Shown: one piece after another, positions 46,648 through 59,314 of the stretch
Position numbering within the stretch: position 1 is the stretch's first letter
How the letters are laid out: each line of letters starts with the position of its first letter
Assembly: GCA_014898415.1 (NCBI GenBank)
Contig: RCTD01000005.1
Location: 1,178,001-1,242,000 of the forward strand
Direction of reading: 5' to 3'
Length of the DNA stretch: 64,000 nucleotides
Origin: Stromatinia cepivora
Taxonomy: Eukaryota > Ascomycota > Leotiomycetes > Helotiales > Sclerotiniaceae
The notes under the pieces: model-generated
What the model saw: only the letters and a program-made list of their open reading frames with translations
Told to the model about the DNA's origin: nothing
The model's database searches: none
Translations under genes and position numbers: made by a program

Positions 46648-47500
46648 TATCCGTTTTTATTGAAGTACTATTTAAATTTATATTTTCCGATTAAAAACAG
46701 GTGAAAACTTTTCTTTAAATGGTTATCCAAATTCTTTTGAGATTTTTAAAATCTTTTTTAACTTTATTATAACATTATTCGATAAATTGAATTGTATTGT
46801 TGTTTTTAACAAAATAACTGGTTTTGGAGAAATCAATTGTTTTATAGAGTTTCTAATCTTCGATTCGATTTTTTATTTTACTTGTAAAGTTTTTAATAAG
46901 GTTAATAATATTTATAGAGTAATTGAACCATTGTTTAAGAGTATTATATTTTTCCTTAACTTTAAAAGTTTCAATAAATGTAAATACTTCGATTTCGTTG
47001 TTGAAGGAATGATTTTTGTATCAAATAAGAAAAGGGGTGTTATTATTAATAGAGCGGGAGGCCATAATCTGATTAGATCCTTTTCTAGATATTATGTCAA
47101 AATTTAAATAAAAGCTTGTGTGAATGATAAAATAAGTATAAACAAAGAATTGGTAACTTCAAATCAAATTATTAAAGAGAATAGATTTAAAAAGAAAATA
47201 TTGAATTATTTAAATATTATTCAGGAATTGTTTGTAAATTGTTCAAAAACGAAATCGATGGTATAATAAGTTTTTTCAAAGAGGATTCAAACATCTTTTC
47301 CCTCCCAAAAATTATAAGGCTTTTTTTATCGAACTTTTTAATTGGTGGTTAGAAGTTTATGGTAACAATTTCTTTTCGGTTTGTTATATTTGTTCTTTTT
47401 CTTCTGGTTTTATATCGTCTTACAATTAAACAAAGAATAGTTTTTGGTTATTTATCATCTTTTATTTGAAAAACTATGGATACCTAGAAATTCGATTCTT
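46648..47500 (-). other. Gypsy-2 region downstream of integrase, proximal part
   Basis: AT-rich decayed sequence between Fot-B and the integrase tail. The plus-strand open frame 46787-47107 lies antisense to the element and is probably a RIP by-product. No domain is recognised. Confidence 0.5.
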
Positions 47501-50300
47501 TTGGTTTATCCATTCATATAAATCCTTAGAATTATTATTTATAAAGAGATCTGAGTGCAAAATATATTTCTTGAAATGGATGCTTGTATAGATTCCATTA
47601 AATGGGGTATCATTTATCTCTTTAAGGGTGTATATGGAAAGACCCTTCAATTTTTTTGTTACTTTGTAAGGTTTGTATTATTTGAAAACAAGTTTTGTAT
47701 TACGAGATATATCGATTTTTGACCAAGGGTTGTAATATAAAATTATGTTTTCAGCTCGAATATTTTTATCCAATATTTTACAATCGAAATTATATCGAAG
47801 TTTATCATCTTCTTTGTAATATTGTTTGCGAAGAATTACTTCTTCAATATTTTTATCTAGTATTTTTAATTGTTATACTTTAGTGATCAGTAAATCTTCC
47901 TGGGTTCGTATACTTTCCCAATCAAGGATCCTCCAAATCGCATATATAATTTCAAAAAGCAATATAGCTTTTTGTCTGTAGATCAATTCAAACAATATTT
48001 TGTTTGTCGATTTGTGAATTGAAATACGATCAGTGAATAGTATTATTTCTAATCATTCAGATTATTTATACCTTTTTCGTGATAAACGGGAAAATGCTTT
48101 TGTAATAGGATAATGATCTTTTTTCATTATTTCATTAATTTATGGATGATAGATTAATATCTTGATTTTGTCGATTTTATACTTTTTGCAATAAGCAAAT
48201 ATAGTATCTTTGTTTTCAAACCTTTCATCCATAATAATTTCTTCAAAAAGATTATAATGATAGATTATTTCATAAAGAAATTTGACAATTACTTCTGAGA
48301 TAGTATTCTATAAGGTTTTAGTTTCCATTTAATTATTCAAATCTTCTTATAGAATAACAAGGTATTTGAATCTATGGTCGTTAGGTATTTTTGTAACATC
48401 TATATCAACTTTATACCAAATATTTGAGGCCCAAATAATAATCATTGGTTTATTTGTTTGTTTGGATAATCTGAATTGATAAACGAAATAAAAAGTTATC
48501 TAATTTTTCATATTCTTGTATATTCTATTCTATTAATAATAATTGTACACTTTAGTATATAATGATTTTAGATCTTTATAATCCAGTTTTTTATATACTC
48601 GAATCATAATTTTTGCTTTTTCGATTAGGTTGTTATTTGTTATTATGTAGACGGAAGGTAATCCGTCTCTTTGGATTCTGAATAAACAACGATTCCTTAT
48701 ATAGAAATTGAAAGCTTTTTTTTTGAAAGTTTACCAATCCTTCATTGACATATTTTTAGATCTCTATAGTATAGTGATATACTAAACAATTATTTGTATT
48801 TTTTCATTTCTATCTTTCAAAATTTAAAATGATCTTAAAATTTTGGAGTTATTTATATTTACCACCGGATCTATCCGCAACGAATTCAAATCTGCAATGA
48901 TTGAATTATTAATATCTTTTTTATATTTCTTATCAATATCATCTAAAACAATTCACAATCATTGTGATAGGATATTTGCAACAGTATTTTTGTTTTTAGG
49001 AATATGTCTAACGTTAAAATCGAAAAACCTAATTCAAACAATCCATTTTGTAATCAAAGTATTAAGTAAATCTATAATTGTTCTATTTAGTTGAGCTATA
49101 AATATATTTATATTAGTTTCTAAAAGGAAATGAATATTATAGAGGTTTCTTTTACATTTTTACAAAGCTTTAAATACTCCTCTGTATTCTCTTTTAATGG
49201 TATTATAATTTTGTTTAGTATAATTCTATATATTATTTTTATATCTAACAACAGTGCAAAACTTATTATCGTATATTTAACCTAAAACAACTCCCTATCC
49301 TACCAAGTTAGTATCGATAACGAGTATGATAATTCTGGTTTTAGATGAATAAGTTAATGGAAGAAGGATTGGGGCCGAAGTTAATTTGTTTTTCAACAAG
49401 ATCATTGTAGTATTATAATTAGTGGTCTAAATAAATTTTATATCTTTCTTTAATAATGTATAGAGAGGTTTTATAATAATAGTGAAATTCTTTATCTAAA
49501 GTCGATAGAAGATATATATTCCAAGGAATATTCTAATTTTATGATTGTTCGAGTAAAGTGGTTATTCAAGTATCTTAATGATTTTGATAATATCGGGATT
49601 TCTTCTTTCAGAATTGATATAATAATCTATGATTTGGATTCCATCGTAATATTATTTGGATTTGATATCGATAATGTATTTTGTACATTCAATGCGTTCT
49701 ATTATAACATCCAGGTTTTTCAGGTGCTTGATAACAAACTTCCTCAATCCAGGTTCAACTTCAATTTCATTGTATCGAGTTTTGGGATTCTTAATTTCAA
49801 TATCATTCAAGTAAGGTATGGCAATGTTAGGTATAATATTCTATAGTATCTTTAATATAATCCTTACAAATTGAATAACCAAATTAATAGCCCTTTATGG
49901 TAAAATAATGAACTTTATTAAATCAAAAGGGGTTATGATAGTAGTGATATCTTTATTTTTCTTATCTAAAAGTATTTAATCATATTTAGAAAAGAAATCA
50001 ATCAAGAATATTAATGAGTATTCAGTTATTTATTCAATAAATTCCTTTAAATTTGGAGGTATATTTACATTTCACAGGGTTATAACATTTGCTTTTATCA
50101 TTGTGATAATAATGCAGTATTTGCCAGTTTTGCTCTTTTTAACTAGGTACCAAGGGTTTCGATACAATCCTTCTCCTTTCTTTAATATACCTTACTTGAT
50201 ATAATCTCTTATCATTTTAATAACTATTGGTAAAAGAACTTTAGGGGATATAAAACCAAGAGTTTGCTAAACCTTATATAGTATTATCTTGATAATCTAT
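47500..50300 (-). pseudogene. Gypsy-2 RT, RNase H and integrase pseudogene
   Basis: Reading minus-strand translation in pieces: RT begins near 50250 with RDYIK and GLYRNPWYLVKKSKTGKY, followed by SLIFLIDFFSKYD. The YxDD box appears as YLND near 49805. LRKFVIKHLKNLD and a YYINSERRNPDIIKIIKIL connection segment follow. RNase H (about 49400-48850) is almost unreadable. Integrase is recognised from GLVNFQKKSFQFLYKESLFI (near 48730) and from FADRISIHKSTNKILFELIY with the following RILDWESIRTQEDLL (about 48050-47880). Numerous stops and the Asp-to-Asn change at the catalytic site make it dead. Plus-strand open frames here (48843-49094, 49541-49846) are antisense shadows. Confidence 0.82.
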
Positions 50301-51500
50301 AACAGAGCAATTGAAGGTTTGATATTGCTGGCTTTTGTTTAATCAAAAGTTAATATTATTTTTCGATTCTGTAGTAATACAAAAAAAAGTTTTTTTTTAT
50401 ACTCTCAAAATATATCTCCAATATCTAATAATACTAAACGTTTTTGTATCAATCGGAAACCTTCAAATTTAATATCGAAGTGTGATATTAAATATTTCGA
50501 AAAGGGATTTAATGGTTGATATTTAGAGTGTTTTGTATATTCCAATTCTAATTAATTAGGGTTATTTCCTGGGATTTCTTTATCGATGTACTCTATTTCG
50601 TTTGAGGATTCTATCTTGTCTTTTTTTTTCTTATATATACTATTGATCGGGATAAGAATTTTGGATTTGATATCGGTTAGTTTCTTCCAGGTATTGCTTT
50701 CTGCTTTAAATTCTTCCAAATCGAGATAAATATTATTAATAATAAAGTATTTTTGAAATCCCTTTAGTTTCGAATCTTCAATGTTGTCAAATATATCTTC
50801 GATGTCAAAATCAAAGCTAATTCGAACGGTATCCATACTGAACTCTATAGAATTTAAGATCGTCTTAAAATTTGGGATGCCAATCAAGAGTTCTGGGAAA
50901 TGGTTTTTAATGAATTTTTCAAATTTCCTTTTACTTTTGATAATATCTAAGATTTTTGGGGGGTCACTGATATAATCCTTAAGATTTGTATTGTCTATTC
51001 TTTTTCCGGTTTTTCAAGATCAACCTTTATAATATTTGCTTTACATTTTGATCCAATTGCTTAACAACCGACCCTATTAATATTATTATCATTAATAATC
51101 TATACAATTTATTTATCTCTTTTATATTCAAAATCAATCTTTCCTATAAATAGATATGGTATCCCCAATAGTAATGGGTTTTTGGCGTTATTCAAGACAA
51201 AGATATCGACGATATTCTTAATTTCTCCAAAATTGATTTCCATATCTTCAATCAATTTATATAAGATGGTAATACTTTTATTAAGGGTAATCATTATCGC
51301 TTTATATTTGCATATTATAAATCCCAATTCTTTTGTAACTTTTAGATTTATTATATTGATTATTGATTCTGAATCGATAATATTGTTAATCTTGATATTC
51401 TTACCTGTAAGGATTATAATAATAATAAATATATTATATATTTCTTTTAATTGATAATTAGAGGAAACGTTTAAATAATTAATAACTATTAAGATTATTA
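50301..51500 (-). pseudogene. Gypsy-2 protease and linker region pseudogene
   Basis: The minus-strand stretch 51109-51327 ends with NAKNPLLLGIPYLF, the conserved C-terminal element of retrotransposon aspartic proteases (LLGxPxL). 50552-50887 encodes an acidic/Lys-rich linker leading to RT. The catalytic DSG region upstream is not readable. Confidence 0.6.
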
Positions 51501-51702
51501 CAACTTTTTCGGTAAGAATTTCTGAATTTCTGAAAAGCTTTCTTTGTTCTTCGATATCTACAATTAATACTTTCTTAAAAGTTTGTTTAAAAAGATTTGA
51601 TATATATGTAAAGGTAATCCCAATTATTATTAGGATTTCGATTCTACAAATCCGTTTTAAGATTTCTGTCGAGGATTCTGTAGCATAAATAATGATTAAT
51701 AC

Positions 51703-53348
51703 TTACTTTTTTATTTTTGAGGATCTAATATAAGAATTAAATGTTCTATTCTTTCGTATTATATTATTCTTATCAGATTTAGGAAAACCCTCCCCTCCTT
51801 GAGATTTTTTTGCTTTGTCTTCTTCGTTTTCATCAATATCTATAGTTTTATCTTCATTAGAGAATTCTTTTTTTAGCCTCTCCCTTTCAATTTGATCCAT
51901 TATTCTGAGCAATATTTTTCGAGGAGTGTTTGATGATTTTTGGGGCTTATCAATTCCGTTCTATCCTATTGATTTGGATTTTTTAGATGATCGGTTTTAT
52001 AACCTTAAGGTTTCTTTTAACTAGATAGTTATATTAATATTAATAATTTCCTTTTCTCGATAATTGATATTATTTACAAATATATTCTTTACAATTTCGA
52101 TACTAGAAACTCCAAAATTCGGCGAACCATCTTCAATATTAGATTTCTTCAATCATTTCTCTTACTAACCAAACCCATAAATTTTTATATATATTTCAAT
52201 TTGATGATTTTTTAAAGAATCCTTTTACCTGAAGATTAAAGAAAGATTAGGATATCCTTTAAAACCAAATATAAAGACTCTGTATTTGTTATAATAATAT
52301 AATTCAGTATTAATATCATCGATCTTCTTAAAATAATTTTGTTTCATAATATAATCATTATTATAAAAAGGTTTTTTAAAGCAATAATAACAAAAATAAT
52401 CCTTCTTATAAACTTTATTTATATTAAGAAAAATTCCCTTCTATTTATCCTGAATAAAATAATCATTATATTTTGTATTACCTTCTCGATAAATAGTTTG
52501 ATATTGTAATAACAAAAAGGATAATTTCGAATCCTTTGTACCTTTGATTCTCGCCCTTAGATGATTTATACTAAACTTATCCAAAAAATCAATGATTTCA
52601 TTTATAATATCTTCTATCTTTTGTCCTTGAGAATAAAACTTTGTATTGGTATTAAAGACAAATAGGGTTTTCATATATTCATATACAACCTGGGAAATAA
52701 TAGTTTGATGAAATTTAGATCTTTTGTAAATTCAGGCGATAGAATCCTTAGAAAAGTATTATTTGTAGGCTTCATCTATCATTCTCTTGAAGTTCATAGA
52801 AGCAAAATCATCGAAATCAATTTTAAGTTGTTTAGCAATCTTCTTTTCTATTTGGGTATACAGGTTATATAGGAATATCCTTCCAGCTTCAAATTCGGTA
52901 ATCATATGATTGTCAATAAATTGAATAACCGAAAATACAAACTTGATAATATAATTTTTCATTATTATTAGGTTTATATTATAATCCTCTTTATTCTTGT
53001 TATACTAATTATCAATAAATTGATCAAAAAAATCTCGGATACCTATCACTTATTGGGTATCGTAATCACAAAAGTATTAAAGTAATACTAATTTCAATCC
53101 TTCTTTCCAATTATATTTAATAGGGTTATATTCCAGTATAAATTTGATTTGGACAATAGTAGCATAATCGCAGTATTAAAAAAGTCGAATTCGTATTTCC
53201 TTATCGGATATATTGCAATTAACTTACAAGGTATCCCAAATTGTAAAGAAGTCAAATATATCGATTCTATTGAAAGTGGAAGCAACGGTATTCCTAATAT
53301 ATAGCATAATAGGGAACATATATATATAATCCTTAATATGAATAACAA
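51703..53348 (-). pseudogene. Gypsy-2 gag-like pseudogene
   Basis: Minus-strand open stretches at 53094-53348, 52759-52962, 52441-52674 and 51703-51912 lie where gag should be. The 52441-52674 piece (KFSINHLRARIKGTKDSKLS) and 52759-52962 are helical and charged, as in capsid. About 52340-52400 has CYYCFKKP, possibly the remains of a CCHC zinc knuckle with its His lost. 51703-51912 is highly charged (KSQGGEGFPKSDKN). Assignment is by position; the family is too decayed for certainty. Confidence 0.5.
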
Positions 53349-54315
53349 ATAGAATTTTTGGTGGATTTTGTTATTATTGGTTTACTTTTTTTTCTTTTTT
53401 AGTTTTCTTTGTTTTTTCTTCTTTTTTAATAAAATTTTTGTTATTATTAGTAGAGAATTCTTCAATAGATTCAAAAGGATCAATAATTGGAGTAATGGTA
53501 TTATTCTTTGATTCTTAAGGAGTATTTTGTAGAAGATTCAATTTTGTAGATGGGTCAAAGTTATTCATTATATTATTATAATTTGGTTGAAAAATATCCG
53601 ATTTATTAGAATCTGATTCAATATTTGACTCTTGATAGTTTTTAGTATTTATAATTTTCTTTTGATAAATCTTTAAGAGAAAAAGAAAGGTATATATAAT
53701 CCTTCCCAGGGTTTTCCTTTTTTCAAAGGAATATATAAATTTTAAACCCTTCAGTTAAGAGTTTTTTAAGATATGTTTTAAATTTTTGGTTGTTGATATC
53801 AAGGATGGTAATTTAGTGTATTATATCCAATCCTTTTTATTACTTTAATATATATTTAGGTATTCAAATAATTCTAAAGGTATATAAAACGTTCAAGATC
53901 CTTCAATATGATTGGTTGTATTCAATCAAAGTCGTCCTTGAGATTGAAGTTTTCTTGTTCGCAAAGATAAATGATTCGTTTGCAAATAGAGACTCCATTG
54001 TATTTGAAATTCTAATACACTCTTGGTGTTATTAGTTATATCCCCGAGTAGAACCTTCATTGATATATTCTTTTCAAAGTGGAAAATAGAATAATGATTT
54101 TATTGAAAAATGATTTGTCTTTGATATAGTAGGTGAGTATAAGTAAAGAAACTTTGATAATCAAAACTTTTTTATTTAAAGTTTAATAATCCTATATTTT
54201 TGAAAAGGTTATCTTTTCAGGGTCAATCCTATCCCTTTATCTACAAACTACTAATTCTACTTTCTTTTCAATTATAATTTCCTTATAGATATGTTTGTAT
54301 AATATAAACCGTACA
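53349..54315 (-). other. Leader region of Gypsy-2
   Basis: About 1 kb between the primer site and the first gag-like stretch. RIP-mutated; no clear ORF. Confidence 0.5.
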
Positions 54316-54339
54316 ATTCGAATCCGGCATGGATCATTA
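54316..54339 (-). promoter_or_regulatory. tRNA-type primer-binding site of Gypsy-2
   Basis: On the plus strand TTCGAATCCGGCATGGATCA reads like the 3' end of a tRNA: T-loop, T-stem, acceptor strand and discriminator base. On the minus strand it lies 1 nt inside the 5' LTR, as TAA followed by TGATCCATG. TAA would be TGG before RIP, matching a tRNA CCA end. The primer tRNA would have a 5' acceptor strand GATCCAT; I do not name its amino acid. Confidence 0.68.
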
Positions 54340-54340
54340 T

Positions 54341-54631
54341 TGTGAAAGAGGTAGGTCGAAATATATATATCCCGATAGTACACTGTAAGGAGAAATGGGA
54401 ATTGGAATTGATCAAATTATATTGTAAAAGCTTTAAATAGTAAAATTAATAGGTTTAGATAATGATTTGGATTGAACATAAATGGGGTACAAAAAAACTA
54501 ATAAAAAACGATTGATTTTTTTCAAGGAGAGGGGAGCAGAGTCCTTTCTTATATCTAACTACGAAAAGTCATATAACTATATGATTACGAACTAGCTATG
54601 TGTTAGGCCTTGATATCCCAACTTTCTCACA
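54341..54631 (-). repeat. 5' LTR of Gypsy-2 (291 bp)
   Basis: Same length as the other LTR. Here the left (inner) end is mutated and the right (outer) end, closing in CTTTCTCACA, is clean. ATAG follows. Confidence 0.92.
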
Positions 54632-54635
54632 ATAG

Positions 54636-55870
54636 AATCTTAAACTATTATTAGGTTTTTTGATGAATAAAATAAATACAGTATAAAAAACTTGATTGGA
54701 TTCAATAAAATCTTTATTAAGATTATCCATAATATATTCTTTAATGATTTTCAATTATTCCAAAGATATCTTGTAAAATAGATTATAATACAAAATTTGT
54801 TCTTCTTTATTTTCCAATATGATTTTATGATTATAAAATCGATTAGAAAACAAAATATTTAATTTATATTTGGAAAAAGTTCGATGATATTATTAATATT
54901 TAAATAATATTTCAAATTCTAAATCGATTTTGATCAATACTTGATCAAATTTCTTTTGAACTTTCGTATTCTTAAATTTGATTAAAACAATCAATACTTT
55001 CTCTTTTATATATTATTCGTTTTATTAAAAATCTATTATATCATTGAATTCTTTCAAAATAATAATAAAGAGTTTAATATATTTATCTTTTTTGTATTCT
55101 AATTAGAACTTATCGGATTTGAATATATATAAATTAAAAACTTCAGATAATATATAGGGGAGGTATTTGTAGATTTATAATAATAATATAATTGATTGGA
55201 AAGGAAATGGATTGAATTTAAAGGAAATTAGAATTTTTTCCTTTTCAATAAGAATCTATATTATATTTATATTTAAAGATTTTTATTATATATCATCAAT
55301 TATAATTGATCTATTCAATTATAAATCTCTTCGATTTCAATATTCTTCGAATTGATTATTTCATTGATCAATATCTTATTGAATTAATCAATCGATTTTT
55401 TATTTACAAAAGGATAATTGGATAACAAGGAAATTGTTCGAATAAAAAATGATACAGGATTTCTCTTTAAACCATTCGAAATATCAATTAAAGTAATCAA
55501 ATTTCGTTTAAATCTTTAATAACCAAAATCTATTTAAAATAATATTATAACTCCTTAATTCAATAATAAAGAAAAGAACAAAGAATTATTCATAATTATT
55601 AATTATTAAATTAAGGAATATAAAATAAATAATAATATAGTTTTATATACCATTATATTCTTTAACTTCAATTAAAATTTCAAACAATATAATTCTTGAT
55701 TTAAATATAGAAAATAAATAAATAAGAAATATAATATTAATAAAAACGAATTTATTTATTTTAAAATCAATAAATACTTTTAATTAATAAATATAACCAT
55801 TTTTCGAAAAATTACAAAAAAGAATAAATACTTTTTCTTTTATAAACTTTATCAAATCAAGAAATTTTAT
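54636..55870 (-). pseudogene. Proximal pol pseudogene, copy 5
   Basis: It continues copy 5 pol from the Gypsy-2 insertion back to the start (ATG now ATA at 55868-55870), covering the protease and RT fingers with many RIP stops. It aligns with 13468-14700 of the intact copy. Confidence 0.88.
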
Positions 55871-56808
55871 ATCTTATATAATATTTAAAATAAAAACAAA
55901 ATCTAAACATTTGATTTTAAACATTTTTCTTCTTCTAAATAGATATTCTATATAATTTCAACTAAAACTTCTAGATTAAAGTTTTCTTTAATATCTCAAT
56001 ATTCTTCAAATTCTTCTACTTTTTCTTATACTATCTTAATTTCATTAAGATTATCAATATAAAGCATTAATATATATACTACTCCAAAAAAGAAAGAAGA
56101 AAATAAATATTTGAAATTCGAATAGTTATTAGATATAACAGAATTAGTATATCTAGGAAAAGTATTCCGGGGTAGAAATAATTTAAAGAATATAAAGGTT
56201 TCAAAATTGAAATTGTTAAAACTCCAAAAAAGTTGTAAGAGATTTATAATAATTATTAATTTATAAATAATTAAAAAAACATTTTATTTAATATAATATC
56301 AATTTCATTTTTATAATAAAACTTTATTTTGATTTATTCTAATAAATATATTTACAAATTCTTTTATAATTTTATAATCCTTAATAAATATTATTATTAT
56401 TTATAAAAGAAAATCGGAAATCTTTTATTCGAAATCCTTAAATAGAATTTTATTATTAGTAATTTTCATTTAAGTAACAGATAATTTGAATTTCCTATAT
56501 TATTTTAAAAAATTATTATATTAAATTATATTAAATATAATCTATATTTTATATTGAAAATGAGTATCATTGATTTTAATTGAATTCTGATAGATCGCTA
56601 CAAATTGTTCGATTAATTTGAATATTATAAATCAAAATATTTATATATAAAAAGTATGATAATATATTTATATTTCCGATTCGATTTGATTGATTATATA
56701 TACACAATATTATATTTCATTTTTAAATAATATAGTATATAATTCGAATCGTTTTATAATCAATAATTATTATAAACTAATTTTAGATTCAATACTATCG
56801 TTAAATTT

Positions 56809-56958
56809 TGTTACGAGATACACGTGATCGCGTCTGATCGGGCTAGTACGGTATTAAGCTTCGAGTCGATCATATATATAGCTTCGTAGTACTTTCTTTT
56901 TAGTTTTGTAGCTTTTAATTCTAAGGTTGATTTCTAAATGTTTGTTGGGTTTGTTATA
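56809..56958 (+). repeat. 5' LTR of small LTR element 2 (150 bp)
   Basis: The left edge is clean and the right edge RIP-altered (TTGTTATA for TTCGTCACA). TATATATA at 56873-56880 lies 37 nt before AGCTTTTAAT (56910-56919), the complement of the primer site. Confidence 0.9.
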
Positions 56959-56960
56959 TT

Positions 56961-56970
56961 ATTAAAAGCT
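56961..56970 (+). promoter_or_regulatory. Self-complementary primer-binding site of small element 2
   Basis: ATTAAAAGCT starts 2 nt after the LTR and is the exact reverse complement of AGCTTTTAAT at 56910-56919 in the LTR. This is the same spacing and arrangement as in the intact chromovirus. Confidence 0.7.
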
Positions 56971-58340
56971 TTTCCAGATAAGAAATGGAATAATATTTGT
57001 ATATGCTTTTGGCTATGTATACTTTGCTTGTTTTTGTTTAGATATATCGTTTTTGCTTTTTCGCTTGTATATGGATCTTCTTGATATTATTCGAAGGTGT
57101 TGTTTTTTTTTTACCCTTAATTTCTAAGCTATGGATTATGATTCGATAAATCTCGCGATTGTAGAATTTTATAACGAAGTGATTTGTTAGCAGGATAAAA
57201 TCTCGTTTTTATATTCTTTGATTTTCGAATGTACTTTTGTTGTTTATATTTTTTCTTGTTCGAAACCCTTTCTTTCTGATCCTGAAAAATTCAGTAATAG
57301 TTTTCAAAAGTTCGATACCTGGCTTTCTTCGATTTGAATGAAACTATAAGTAAACGGCGCTGCGATCAGCAACTCTATAGTTCAATTTTATTATATTTAT
57401 TTCAATTTCGAATTTTATGTATAAGTTATAGTATTATCTTAGCTTTCTTCTTTTGATCAAAATATTCCCTTAGATTATACAACGATCCTGGATCAATTCA
57501 TATGTGTTTACAATAATCCAAATAAAGTCCAAAAAGTCAAAAACAAATTATTTATTTTCAAACAAAGAATCGATTCTCTATATACTTATATTACAAAATT
57601 CGAAAGAACTCTTTACAAAGCCAAAGATCAGAATTGACCCGATTCGAATAAAATCTCAATTTTTCGTAATGGATTTAATATTATTCTTAGAAATCGTTTT
57701 TCTCAATAATTTTCTTTTCTTTACTTTTATTCCGATTTTGTTTAAATTATATAACAACTAGCTGCTTATATAGCAAATGGATTCCTTATATCATTCTACT
57801 CTAATAAATCTAGAGTTCTATATATATTACAGAATCCATCCTATTCTTGGAATTACGATCTAATGAACATTAGCAATCTTAATATCATTAGTACTTTTAG
57901 TCCTTTTAATATTTAATCGGACAAATCCGATTATACTTTGATTCTATTTTGTATACGAATATCCGAGTTTTCCTTTTCTGAAAGAACTTTCTTGTATAAA
58001 CAAAATAAATATATATAATATAAAAGTATTTTCTATTAGGTACAAATCTATTCGTTAGATCTGTATTAAGGAGTCCGAGATCAATAAGAGCCTGTTTCGA
58101 CTATTATATTGATTATTGAGCCCGAAAGCGATAATGATGAGGACCTAGGAGAGATGATCAATAGCCGATATTTTGAAGATCGTTTAGAAGAGGTATATAA
58201 TACAATGGATATATATTCGTTGGCTATAATATAATCCATATATCAAGTATTTTTATCAAAAAAAGATTAATGATTATTTTTGTACTTAAATCATTCGTTT
58301 AAAGCAAATTCAGGACGAACTCTTCAAAAGAGAGGGATAG

Positions 58341-58490
58341 TGTTACAAGATATACATAATCACATTCGATCGGGTTAATACGATACTAAGCTTCGAGCTG
58401 ATTATATATATAGCTTTGTAGCATTCTCTCTTTAGCTCTATAGCTTTTAATTCTAAGGTTGATCTCTAAACGCTCATTGGGTTCGTCACA
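58341..58490 (+). repeat. 3' LTR of small LTR element 2 (150 bp)
   Basis: The inner left edge is mutated (TACAAGATATACATAATC) and the outer right edge is clean (GGGTTCGTCACA). AATTT follows. Confidence 0.9.
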
Positions 58491-59137
58491 AATTTAGTAA
58501 TAAGATTTATAGATTTTAATATATATATATCTCATTATGAATTGTGATTAATATGGGAATGCAATCTTAATTAATTAGATTGATCTTTTGAATAAAGGGA
58601 TCCTTGATTATTATATAAATCGTTACTTTTTAAAAGAAAAGAAGAATTATCGGAGGGCTCTAAATAATCAGATTGTTTGATCAAAGTTTTCTTTCTCTGA
58701 TTTCGGAATCTTTGAGTTTGTTTAGATAAAGATCCTTAGATTTCGATTGAAAGAATAAAAGGAATTTTAAGTATTATTATTGATTTGGATATCTATATAA
58801 ATATTATTTAAGATTCAAAAGGAAATTATATTGTTATAAAACTTATTATTATTATAACTTTCAATTATCGATTCTTTTTTTTCAAATTTATAATTATTGT
58901 ATAGAGATTTTATAGTTATAATAATGATTCAAAAAGAACAATTGAATCATTAAGAATATCAGTTTTATATATTGGAATCTTTTCTTTATTAATTTTCTTT
59001 CTTTCAATAATAATATTATCTAATCCTGTATTCATATTTTCTTTAAAGATTTGTTGAAATAATTAAGGAGAAAAAGATGGCTTTTCAAAATAAGTTTTTA
59101 AAGGATTAGAATATACAAAAGAAGAAGTTTATTATAT

Positions 59138-59314
59138 TATAAAAATGATAATATATTTCTAAAAATGTTTATATCTTTATTGATTAAATCGGAATAGATT
59201 TTCTTTTTTTAAATATAATATTCATAAAAGTTTATTTAAGAAAGTATTATTAAAATGAGATATTATTTGGGAGACCATTAGATAATCAGATATTTATAAA
59301 TAAATTGTAAATAA
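59138..59314 (-). other. Leader of copy 5
   Basis: Reverse complement of the family 5' UTR, RIP-mutated. The primer site lies next to the LTR at 59303-59312 but no longer pairs well. Confidence 0.75.

Larger units (their letters stand above)
42071..54631 (-). mobile_element. Second-family Ty3/Gypsy retrotransposon (Gypsy-2), RIP-ed, with Fot-B inside
   Basis: 291-bp LTRs (42071-42361 and 54341-54631, TGTGAAAGAGG...TCTCACA) bound a minus-strand element in the pol of copy 5. ATAG occurs on both sides (42067-42070 and 54632-54635), a 4-bp target duplication. Reading on the minus strand: tRNA-like primer site, decayed gag, protease, RT, RNase H and integrase, then about 2.9 kb of unknown content, and a purine tract at the 3' LTR. 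Without Fot-B it is about 10.4 kb. It is not closely related to copies 1-5, and all genes are broken by RIP. Confidence 0.9.
56809..58490 (+). mobile_element. Small non-autonomous LTR retrotransposon, type 2 (1682 bp)
   Basis: Direct 150-bp LTRs (56809-56958 and 58341-58490; TGTTACGAGA...TCGTCACA) are flanked by AATTT on both sides (56804-56808 and 58491-58495). A purine tract (58326-58337) sits before the 3' LTR and a perfect 10-nt self-complementary primer site follows the 5' LTR, so orientation is plus. The 1.38-kb interior has no RT, integrase or gag motif. Its longest frame (57504-57761, 85 codons, hydrophobic end) has no family I recognise. It looks like a TRIM-like element dependent on a Tf1/sushi-type partner, possibly the chromovirus of this window. 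Confidence 0.9.
55903..59137 (-). pseudogene. gag pseudogene of copy 5, interrupted by small element 2
   Basis: Reverse complement of gag from its stop (55903-55905) to its decayed start (59135-59137), split by the LTR element at 56809-58490. Excluding that insertion the length matches intact gag. RIP-mutated throughout. Confidence 0.86.

Noticed and set aside
46787..47107. 106-codon plus-strand open frame beside Fot-B
   Set aside because: It is antisense to Gypsy-2, AT-rich and without a domain. RIP easily creates such frames.
54315..54340. A tRNA gene
   Set aside because: Only the T-arm and acceptor 3' half are present and it lies next to the LTR at the primer-site position. There is no D-arm or anticodon arm upstream.
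57504..57761. 85-codon frame in small LTR element 2 as a real gene
   Set aside because: Low-complexity composition, no start context or family, and a RIP-affected interior. Mentioned in the element entry only.
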